This document shows, one piece after another, positions 14,804-24,324 of a DNA stretch of 64,000 bases. Origin of the DNA: Linnemannia hyalina (Eukaryota > Mortierellomycota > Mortierellomycetes > Mortierellales > Mortierellaceae). Position numbers and translations under genes: made by a program. Within the stretch, counting starts at the first letter, position 1. Every line of letters begins with the position of its first letter. The stretch lies in contig JAHRHY010000002.1 of the NCBI GenBank assembly GCA_019671135.1, forward strand, positions 372,001-436,000, in the 5' to 3' direction. The notes beneath the pieces were generated by a model. That model saw only the letters and a program-made list of their open reading frames with translations, was not told the origin of the DNA and searched no databases.

Positions 14804-15760
14804 TGTATTTATACTTGGACAAGGGCTAAACGCTATAGTTGTTGTTGGTAGAAGGTTGTATGGATGGGGCAGAGTTCAGTAATAAGAAGAGGGTGGGGAA
14901 AAACTACGAGTCAGCGAGCAGGACGAGAGAGTGGATGGGTGTGAGTGGTCCGGAATGAGAGCCAACGTGTTGTGAATGGGGCGGATGCAAAAGCGGATCA
15001 CCTACGGAGAGAGAGGGGGAGGAGAGTTGGGGTTTGAGAAGAGAGAGAGGGGAGGAGGGGGATCAAAGGGATACAAAGAGTAAAAAATAACGCGCTGTTC
15101 TTGCAACAAAGAAAAAACGGGCACCTGATTGGATGAGCAAGGTGTATGAATTGAACTTCAAACATCCGCCTTCGGTCGATCCCACACTCAACGGCACAAT
15201 TCTCACGCTTTTCGTTCTCCTTCTTCGTCTTGCAGTCTCAACGGCGACTTTCCCACGGATATAACAAAAGGTTGAGTGAATACCACCTTGGCACTCATTC
15301 AGGTACAGGTTAACAACTTTTGCCATTCAATTGATTTTCCCTCTATTCTTCGTCGTCGCCACTCTTGAAAAAACAAGGTAAAAATAAAGAGTCCGGGGAC
15401 ATTTCAGAAAAAAACCAACCTCCACCGCCTCCACCTCCATCACGGTCAACCCATGAACAAAGAACTGGGAACTTTGACGCCATCTTCACTTCCGTAAACC
15501 CCCATGCACAACAAGAAAACACTCCCACTCTGACACATTTGAGCAAACATCCCCCATCAACGTTTCTTTCACACTTCATTTTAACAACCCACATGGATCG
15601 ATCGAGTATTGGTATGGAGCTTAAAAATGGGGACTATGGCACGGTCCTGTCATTTTTCTGCGCTAAACTTTACCCTCGAAAAGACGAACATTCTCTGTTC
15701 TTTTCTTTATTTCAGAAAGGGTTGAGCATAGGTGAGGGTATACTGTGCTAATGGGTAGCA
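14804..15760. other. Intergenic region upstream of alanine aminotransferase
   Basis: It should hold the alanine aminotransferase promoter and the presenilin 3' UTR. On the plus strand, 15480-15592 is A/C-rich like a leader and precedes an ATG at 15593 opening a 52-codon frame. I recognise nothing in that frame and do not call it a gene. Confidence 0.45.
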
Positions 15761-18692
15761 CTAAATGAAAACTTGGCCTCGGCCGAGGACAGCCAAGAAT
15801 GGGACAAGGGCGAAACGCGTGGCAAAGTAGAAAAGCATGCCAAAACAGATCGAGATCGGGAGTGCCGGCAACGCCTTCTGGTAAATAGCCAGCAAGAAAA
15901 TGGTGGCGTTCATTCCCTATTAACATACATCGTTCAAATAAATATCAAAGGTTGAGTCAGTAGTCGTGTCCTTGTCGTCGCCGTCACTGAGACCAGAAAA
16001 TGAGAAAGGATGATACTCACAGTCAAGACGGCAACCATACAACACATGGTTGTCACCCAGTCAAACATGGCTATTCCAGTTGTAAGACAGATACACTTTG
16101 GTTAGTCTCATTGGTCTTGTTCATCATATATCATGTCATTTTTTTTCTCCTGATAAGGACACGATCTGTTACCTGCTCGTGCAACGAGAACACTGTAGAA
16201 AACAAAGTCTCCCAGACCAAGTTTCAGTCCGCCGCCTATTCAATTGCATTCAGGTGTACGAGTGTAAATTAGCACACATTGCCGACAACTACGAGAGAAA
16301 TAAAAGGCATTCACAACAAAGCAACACCTTACCATCGTCATCGTCATCGTCGCCCGAGGTTTCGCGATGTTCTTCTTCATCATCATCAGTCTCCCGCGAA
16401 TCTCTCCTAGGGTCACGGTTTGGTTCCTGCCTTCCAGATGCAGAATTTGCAACCCGGCCAGCCAAAGGACTGCCCTCGCCACGGCCGCGGGGTGAGCTTC
16501 CAGAATCGCCTGATCTAGCACGCTCCCTCAGCTCAATGGCGTCCCGATCTCCAGTTTCACCATTGGGTCCTGGCACCAGCGCCATCGTCGATGATGTCCG
16601 AGACATGCCTCCGTGTGCACTGAATGACGCATCCAGACCGCTGTTACGACTGCTGCTGATGCTGGCGCCACCGTCCCTGCCAGTTGCACGAGAGTGTCCG
16701 CCGTGAAAGTTAGTCCTGGGACTAGCGTCATTATTCAAAGTAAGATCCTCCGATTCTGAACTTTCTTTGGAATTCAAGGTTTCCCGATTCAGGATAGCAT
16801 CAGGAGGCGAAGCCATGAACCACACTGCGTTGACGGTGTACAACAATGCAGGAACCTCCTGATTCTGATTCCTAGAGCTCTCCACCAGAATTTTAAGTGG
16901 ACCAAAAGGGCACAGCACCGCAATCAGGTCTAATAGAGAGTAGATAAAAGCAAAGACATATCAGCCCTTGAACGTTTTGTTCGAAGTGAAGTCGAAAAGC
17001 CGAGAACGAGCGCATAAACGTACCCCAGACTACCAAAAGTGCCAATAACATCCACGTAGTCCACTCTGCCAATCCAGTCAAAGAGAATGCCTATCAAAGT
17101 TGAAAAGCGAGAACAGGTTAATGACATGTCCTTAGCATATAAGTATGACTGCGTCAAATGATATGTGCCATAGGTAACACAACGTACCATCAAACTACTC
17201 ATGACGGTCAAGTACATCTGTTGCACCCACATAGGACCTTTCCAGAAGACCGATATCAGACCAGTGACCGAAAAGTTCCATAGTGCAAACGCCATTGTCA
17301 GATAGTCGAGGGGAATCCTGAGGACTTGAATCAAGTTAAGGATCAAGATGTATCCCATGAATCCTAATAGCATGGCAACCACCACCATGAAGAAACCGAT
17401 CAAGACCTAGTAGGGTGGAAGTGAATAGGTCAATTGCTGTCCAAATCAGAAATGCGCCCCTGTAGTAGTAACACATGCAATCACCGTTGTACCTTGATGT
17501 GTCCCCGTTTGAACAAGACGACGATGATGATGGTGACAATGACAATTTGTCCAATGATGATTCCTGCGTTCGCCAACGAGCCCAGAAAGTTTTGAGACGC
17601 CGATGAGTTGGGTGATTCCTTGTAGACAGTGTAGGACGATTGTGTAGGCCTACCATGCAAACGCAGCGAACAAGCAATGTAATTAGGTAAATATCTCGGA
17701 AAATAATGTGGGGTCATCCATTGCTAAAAGGCATCCTTTCGTTCATAAACGATCCCAATTACCTGTAATCGCTTCCAGCCATGGAGATTTTGACCCAGAG
17801 GATACTGAGACAGATGCAGACAACAACGGGCTTGATGATTTTGTAGATCTGAAGCATATAGAACTTCATGTCGGCGATCCTCTCTGCCTCTTCATATGCT
17901 GCTCTTTGTTCTGGTGTCAACCGAGGTCTCCTCCGTGGTTCCCGTGGACGTCTTCGAGGTCGATTCGCTGTCGCCCTGATATTGTCTCCTTCGCCGCCCA
18001 GTGGTTCGCCTATGAAGAGTCGCAATATTCCCAGCAAGTTCAGTAATACAACAAACAAGTGCGGTGCGTGCACACTAAGGTTAGTCAAGCAACAAAGACC
18101 TCCAACCATGTGGGACAGACGCACACAACCAAAAACACTACAAAGTAGCAAAAAAAAAGCTACCTGCAACGCCTGAGCGCGAGGGACTTGCGGCAGCCCT
18201 ACTTGTCATCTCCATATCATTTGAGTATCTGTCGCCAGGCACACCCGTTTCCCTTGCACCATTCGCGCCAGATCGGGGTCTGCCAGGATCCTGTTGGGAC
18301 TCGGTCTGTTCTTCCTTCTGTGCAGCCACAATCTCTGCGCACTCTCGATAGTGAATCTTCCAGTCGGACGCCTGACATTCCTGAGAACAATATCGAACAC
18401 TCTGACAGGCCGAACATTGGAATCTGGCAGGGAAGACACCGCAAGCCTGACATGGTTGGTCCTCGCCGCCTTCGTCGTCGCCTTGTCCATTATCACCGCC
18501 TCCTGCAGTAGCAGCAACGACGATGGGCGTATCCTGCTGACCACGAGTAGAGGCGCGGGAGTCAGCACCAGCCCTGGAAGACAATGCCTGTGTGTTGACG
18601 GTGGTTCCGTCGGAGGGTTGAGTCGAGGATGAGGGGAAGGACGATGTCTGGCCTGATGGGGTCGTTACCCCTCTAGCGGCCGGTGATGACAT
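15761..18692 (-). CDS. Presenilin (GxGD aspartyl protease) with N-terminal MYND zinc finger
   Basis: Nine exons: 18692-18164, 18009-17763, 17649-17493, 17406-17188, 17090-17024, 16929-16333, 16235-16173, 16070-16021 and 15916-15761, giving 694 aa with consistent phases. Residues 81-118 form a complete MYND finger (Cys81, 84, 93, 96, 102, 106, His114, Cys118), and an Arg/Ser-rich linker follows. The presenilin part starts near residue 225 with nine hydrophobic segments. It has WNFSVTGLISVFWKGP, AEWTTWM, the first catalytic Asp407 in VVWDLIAVLCP, the second Asp614 in KLGLGDFVFYSVL, and KALPALPIS (PAL, 660-662). A long Ser/Asp-rich loop separates the two Asp helices, as in the family. Presenilin is the catalytic subunit of gamma-secretase. 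Two oddities are Trp in place of Tyr before Asp407, and the MYND domain itself. The fusion rests on one intron (18163-18010). Confidence 0.9.
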
Positions 18693-19583
18693 TCAAGTTT
18701 AAAAAAGAGTGGTGCTCTGGGGTCTTCCTGAATGATGTTGATGACTGTATGAATGCAAGAAGGAAGGGGTTGTGAGGGTGCAAGGCTTGGTCGATGAAAG
18801 TGGCTGCAATGGTGTGAAGAAGTTGCGTAATGGAGAAGGGAGTGTGAGAGCGAGATGCAAACTTGGTAGAAGGAGTGAGAAGGCTGTAACAGGGGTTTCA
18901 AAGAGGAGGATACCCTGGCAGAAGCAGGGGAGCAGAGAGATGAGAGACGAACGTGGGTGGGTGAGGAGAAATAGAGTGAGAGAGAGAGAAATCCAATACG
19001 ATAAATGAGAGCGCCTTGAAAGCAAAAGCAAAAGTAATTTTAGACACTTGTGCGACTGAACAAGCAGGAAAGGACCGACCCTTTCTCCACGAAGAGAAAG
19101 TACAAATTACCCGCTCGTCATTATTGTCGCTATGGTAGTTCCGTAATAAGTAGCTTTATGCTAATGACCCCCAAATATCCACCTCGGTGGTACATGGTAT
19201 TACTACTGTAATGGTTGTAGGATGTGCAGGGACCTGTTCTGCTAGGACACAACTGACGTTTGTCTTGCAAGGGCCTTCAGCCCCTTGCAGGCTGTGCTTC
19301 TCTTTCTACTCGATCGCAGTCCCATGTGTGTGGCTTTGTTAATTTTGCACTGTTTGCTTAGGCGGAAATGAAAAAAACAAAAGTTGCCACCATCTCTTTA
19401 TTGTTCATTCACCAAGAAGACACTGCTACTCATCCATCAAAGTCCAAACAACCTCAAGACAACACTGTACCAAAGCAAACTCGGACAGGGAATTATCTGG
19501 AACCATTCAAATCTGATACAACTGTGAATACAGGACACCACACCACAACACCACACCACAACACCAATTACAACAAACAAATT
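18693..19583. other. Divergent promoter region
   Basis: It separates the minus-strand presenilin gene from the plus-strand small-protein gene. A perfect 8-bp inverted repeat with an 8-nt loop lies at 19266-19289. Close to the plus-strand gene there is a CA-rich leader with a repeated ACACCACACCACA pattern near 19531-19566. No further gene is seen. Confidence 0.5.
19266..19289. repeat. Short perfect hairpin
   Basis: TGCAAGGG and its reverse complement CCCTTGCA flank an 8-nt loop inside the divergent promoter region. The role is unknown. Confidence 0.4.
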
Positions 19584-20072
19584 ATGCCACCATACAAGAA
19601 GAAGGCGCCCTCAGCCTCCAGCTCCAGGAACGCCAATGCAACTGCCAAGGCCAAGAGCAACCCATACAACAGAAACGCCAAGGACACTACTACAGGAGCC
19701 AAGAAGGCACACAGCGCCCTGGCCAGCAAGCCCACACAGGCCAGGAATAAGCACAAGAACATGAACCTTACCTCCGAACTCGATTCCTTGCTGGGAGACC
19801 TCAACACTCAACTCCAACGGAAAAAGACCAAGCGCGACGTCCGATCTGTAAGTTGGGAGCGATTGGACTGGATACCATTGCATGAAGCTTTCATTTCGCT
19901 GCGAAGGGAACAAATGCTAATACCAGTGGCTGTTGCTTCCTTATTTGCTTAGACTGATCCTATTGGTGTCTCCGAGTCAGAGAAGAAGTTGAACGAGGCG
20001 CAGGCGAAGCATGAGTCGCTCCAGCAGGATATGATGAGCGCCCTTGACGGCATCTCCTCCCTCGGCAATTAA
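19584..20072 (+). CDS. Small lysine-rich hypothetical protein
   Basis: Two exons, 19584-19847 and 19953-20072, give 127 aa. I do not recognise the family. The first half (residues 1-60) is Lys/Ser/Ala/Asn-rich and basic, starting MPPYKKKAP. The second half has a helical, leucine-spaced stretch (ELDSLLGDLNTQLQRKK), then a charged helix with heptad-like spacing, ending in DGISSLGN. This pattern would fit a small nuclear or ribosome-associated factor, but that is only a guess. An upstream in-frame ATG at 19368 would add 72 residues; I chose 19584 because the sequence between is a low-complexity CA-rich leader. Confidence 0.75.
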
Positions 20073-20526
20073 ACGGCAACACACCGACCTCTTAATGACC
20101 TCGCACCACAGCACAGCACAGCCAGCATATGCAACAAATCACACAGCACAACCAGCATCAACATGTACAATAATAAAACTAGCCTTATTCTATACGTCAC
20201 TATTTCTCACGCCAGGTTTTTCCTGGTCCACTAGCAACTTGTGAGGCTGCAATGCAAGGGCTTCCGTTCGCTCTTTAGAGCAAGGTGGCGCCAGGTGAGT
20301 GGCGGTGTCTCTAGTACTTTGATTTGGAACCTTGGGCGGAAATTTTTGTTTGCGAGATGTAAGTCTGACGATGGACAGGCTCATGGTGCATAAAAATGAA
20401 TGCAGCTCCCCACATTTTTGTTTTGAATTTTTTCTTTGCATTCCTCACTTGTACATATCATCTATCATTGTCATTCAAAACTATCAGCAATCCGATTTTA
20501 CTAGCATCTTACCCCTTTTTGCAATC
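20073..20526. other. Intergenic region before the fasciclin gene
   Basis: It holds the 3' end of the small gene, with an AATAAA at 20172-20177, and the fasciclin gene promoter. No other gene is seen. Confidence 0.5.
20172..20177 (+). terminator. Poly(A) signal AATAAA, small lysine-rich gene
   Basis: AATAAA lies 100 nt past the stop codon in an A/T-rich context. Confidence 0.5.
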
Positions 20527-22371
20527 ATGCACACCCACTCGAGGGACCAGAGAAAGTGGTTGAAGGCAGCACTGACGATGGGTGCCGCCTTAGCACTGCT
20601 CAGCAGTACTCTGAACAGATGCATGGCCTCACCTACGCCTCAACTCGTCTTTCATGACAACCATGCTGCTCACAACGGACAGCAGCAATCGGTCATCCAC
20701 CTTGCAGGAAACACCGTCCTTGATATCCTTGGAGAGCGACCAGAGTTCTCGAAGCTCTTGGGGCTGATCCAGAAGGATAATGGTAGGCATCCATGCAACT
20801 GCCGAGCCTGGCCCCTTTCGGACATGTTCTGAGTTATAAAACAACTCACCCTTCCCAATATTATGTGCATAGATCTGAGAAACCTTCTCGGAGACCCAGC
20901 TACCCAGCCCACTCTGTTTGCACCAACCAACGAGGCGTTCGACTCTGTCGACGACATTGACTACCCTACACACGATGTACTCATGTACCACATCGCCGCC
21001 CAGCCCTACAACTCCTCAAGACTACACGACGAGTTTGTCATCAGCACCCTCTTTGACTCTGATGGTCTCGACAACTCCCCTCAGCGTTTGCGTATCACTC
21101 TTTCCGAGCCTGGCATCCCTTCCACCTCAGTGGAGGGTGTTCGAAACTCGTTGTGGAAAGAGGAGCCCGAGGTCTGGATCTCAGAGAAGTCCCACGACAC
21201 GAAGGCTAGTTTGTATGTCAACCGCGCCAAGGTCATTTTGCCAGATCTACTTGCCCAGTCTGGTGGTATGGTCCACGGTGTCAACTGCATCATTCGCCCT
21301 CCTGGTGAGACCATTCTCGATGAAGTTATGCGTCATGGCATGCATTTTACGTACCTCACCAAGGCCTGGACTGAGACCGGTGTTGACGGCCATATCCGCG
21401 ACGGCAAGAGCATGACCCTCTTTGCCGCCCACGACAAGGCCTGGAAAGGTACTTTGTTTTCTGTTTGCTTTTATTTATAAGGATGGTTGTTCGTTGAGAC
21501 AAGAAATGTCAGCTAACTACCTCACCTGTCTTGATTCGTAGCCTTACCAAAGAAGTTGTTTAAATGGCTCTTCTCAGACATGGGTCGCGAGCACTTGAAG
21601 ATCTTGTCAATGTACCAGATCGCAAACAAGGTCGTCTACACCCCCGAAATCTTGAACAAGACCAACAAAGATGGCAAGTCGACCTACCCTCGGCTTGACC
21701 TTCACACCCTCCTGAACTCTCCCGCCTTTGAGCTCCATGTGCAGGGCAAGGTTAGAAAGTCGAACGAAAAGGATGAAAGCAGCCACAAGATGATTGAGTA
21801 CAAGCCCTTGGGTCTGACTGACCTGATCGAGACCTTCAAGTTCCGTAAGCTGTTTGGACTGGGTGATCCCACTACTCCCACTCCTTGCGAGCCTGATCAC
21901 CACTTCCCTCACAAGGATCTTGATCATCCTCACAAGGGCGGAAAGCACCACAGCCACCGCCATCACGGCCACCACCGAAAGCCCAAGCACCCCGGTTCAG
22001 CAGCCCCCCGTCGCGACGATATCGTTGTCAACGGCAACGCCGAGGTCATCCATGGACTCGAGAACTGGATCGCTGGTAACGGTGTGATCCATGTTGTCGA
22101 CAAGGTCTTGATGCCACCTCGCAGAAAAGGATGCGAGAAGATGACGGCTTTGGAATGTTCTGCCTGGGAGACGATCTGGGATCTTGGCAACGTTGGTTTG
22201 GGATCTGTTGTTGAGGATTCTGTTGACTGTATTGACGACATGACGTTGTTTGACGACATTGAAGGTGTCCTTGGGAAGATTAAGAACCCCTTCCAGCCCC
22301 TCTGGAGTGCTGACGAGGATGTTGCTGAGATGGCATTTAAGGAGGAGGAGGACGACTATGGGGAATACTAG
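20527..22371 (+). CDS. Secreted protein with two fasciclin (FAS1) domains and a His-rich loop
   Basis: Three exons, 20527-20782, 20873-21448 and 21542-22371, give 553 aa. Residues 1-35 form a signal peptide or signal anchor (hydrophobic KAALTMGAALALLSSTL). The first FAS1 domain covers about residues 50-240, with TVLDILGERPEFSKLL, the diagnostic TLFAPTNEAFDSV, and VHGVNCII at its end. The second covers about 245-500, with MTLFAAHDKAW and HVVDKVLMPP. An insert at about residues 395-428 is dominated by His and Lys (more than a dozen histidines). FAS1 proteins act in adhesion and matrix or wall contacts outside the cell. The acidic C-terminal tail (EEEDDYGEY) has no GPI-type hydrophobic end. Confidence 0.88.
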
Positions 22372-22691
22372 TTGAACTAGCGAGGAAGGAGACAATAGCG
22401 CGGCGCCCCGCCCCTTGTACATATTTTCGTTGTGCTATTTTTCGCTTTGCAGTAGAAAGCATAGCCTTTTAAGTAAACCCTTAAGGCTCAATTGGCAATG
22501 TAATATCATTTAGTGCTGTTCGTCCAATCACGGCGTCCCACAGAGCAAACCAAGGGGCCACCTCCTCACACCCCCTCCCTTTGCTTCTTTTGTAAAGGTT
22601 CAAAGTTCAAACTGCCCTCTTCTTTCATTTCCTTCTTTTCCTTTTCTTCAACAACCACATCAACTCCAGCCGCCCTAACATACCCACCACA
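22372..22691. other. Short intergenic promoter region of signal peptide peptidase
   Basis: 320 nt with a pyrimidine-rich leader and an A/C-rich stretch ending CCACCACA just before the ATG. No other feature is seen. Confidence 0.5.
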
Positions 22692-24324
22692 ATGACAGAA
22701 AAGTGGGAGCCATCACCCGAAGTGCTCGAGCAGGGACTCTACGTCGCATACGCCGCCATCAGCACAATGGCCGTCGTGCCCATTTACTTTGGATCCTTTT
22801 CATCTCTCAAGAAGTGGAAGGTAACGTACATGGGACTCATCGTCACTCTTAGAAGAACTGATCAGCCTTGTGTGCTGAGCGAACCAGCGCTGATGCTGCC
22901 GATTGCTTCTTCAATTGCTCGTGCTAGTATACCGAGAAGCAACACACATAACTTTCACTGACAGACGTTTCCTCGTTCAATTGTTCCTCAAACTACGATC
23001 TGCTAACTTTCTCACAATAGAACCCCAAGCAGAAGAAAAAGAGCAAGAAGGACAGCGAGGATTCAGACGACTCCGATGACGAAGACGACGTAACAGAGTC
23101 CATGTCGCTCGAGGATGCCTACATGTTCCCCATCTTTGGATCGATGACCCTTTTCGGTCTCTATCTTGTATTCAGATTCGTCGATAAGACCTATGTCAAC
23201 TACCTTCTCACCGCATACTTTGGACTCTTGGGCGTCATGGCCACCACCCAGGTCGGCGTCAACTGTGTTGCACCTATTGTCAAGCTCCTTGGAATCAAAC
23301 TCGATAGGTGGCACTTGAACCTTACCAAGAAGAAGAAGGGTATGTTTTCTATTGCGCCTCTGTTGTTGTGTTGTCGCCTCTTTTGCTCTTACTTTTTTGT
23401 TTATGCTCTTGTTACTTTTTTGCTGTTGGAATTAACCTTGATCCTCATACATTTCTATTTATTATTATCAATGTAGAGCTCTACGCTGCGAAGTTCACGA
23501 TCCTTCACCTGATCATGATGGTTGCCTCGGTTCTCCTCTCGGGTTACTACGTCGCAACAAAGAACTGGATCGCCTCCAACCTTTTCGGCATCTGCTTCGC
23601 CCTCAATGCCATCCAACTCCTCGCCCTCGACTCCTTCAAGACCGGTATGATCCTCCTCTCAGGTCTCTTCCTCTACGACATCTTTTGGGTCTTTGGAACC
23701 GAGGTCATGGTCTCGGTCGCCAAGAACTTTGATGCCCCTGTCAAGGTCATCTTCCCCCGCATCTTCTTTGGACTCCCCGCCGGTCAGGCCTACCAGTTTG
23801 CCATGTTGGGTTTGGGAGATATTGTTATCCCTGGAGTCTTTGTCGCCCTCTGCCTCAGGTTCGATCAACACTTGGCTGGTACCAAGAACCCTAACCTTGG
23901 TCGGTCGACTCGTTTCTCGAAGCCTTACTTCACGGCTTGCTTTATCGCCTATGCCCTCGGATTGGGCACCACCATCTATGTCATGCACACCTTCAAGGCA
24001 GCCCAGCCCGCTCTCTTGTACCTCTCTCCCGCTTGTATCCTGAGCGTTCTCTTTATGGGTCTTGTCCGTGGCGAGATCAAGGAGGTCTTTGCTTATACTT
24101 CGGAGGATGGCATTGAGGCTGCCAAGGCCAAGGAGGAAGAGGAGAAGAAGAAGCAGGAGGAGAAGAAGAAGGCTGCTGAGGATAAGAAGGTCCCTGCTTT
24201 GGTCAAGACTGAGTCTGCTGTGAGCGAAAAGGCATCGTCGGCCAGTGATTCGGAGCAGGAGAAGAGCAGCACGCCCAAGCTGCGTAAGCGTAAGGGCGGC
24301 AAGGCCCAGAAGAATAAGAAGTAG
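22692..24324 (+). CDS. Signal peptide peptidase (GxGD intramembrane aspartyl protease)
   Basis: Three exons, 22692-22820, 23021-23339 and 23477-24324, give 431 aa. The catalytic motifs are FLYDIFWVF (Asp217), MLGLGDIVIPG (Asp264) and the QPALLYL motif (326-329). About nine hydrophobic segments are visible, with a Lys/Asp/Ser-rich cytosolic insert (about residues 44-66) between the first and second. The C-terminal tail from about residue 365 is Lys/Glu-rich and ends KAQKNKK. By family knowledge this ER enzyme cuts signal-peptide remnants and some type II membrane proteins within the membrane. It has the topology inverse to presenilin. The presenilin gene ends its divergent promoter only 4 kb away. 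Confidence 0.96.

Noticed and set aside
19368..19583. Upstream in-frame ATG for the small lysine-rich protein
   Set aside because: The sequence between is a CA-rich leader with repeats; kept only as an alternative.
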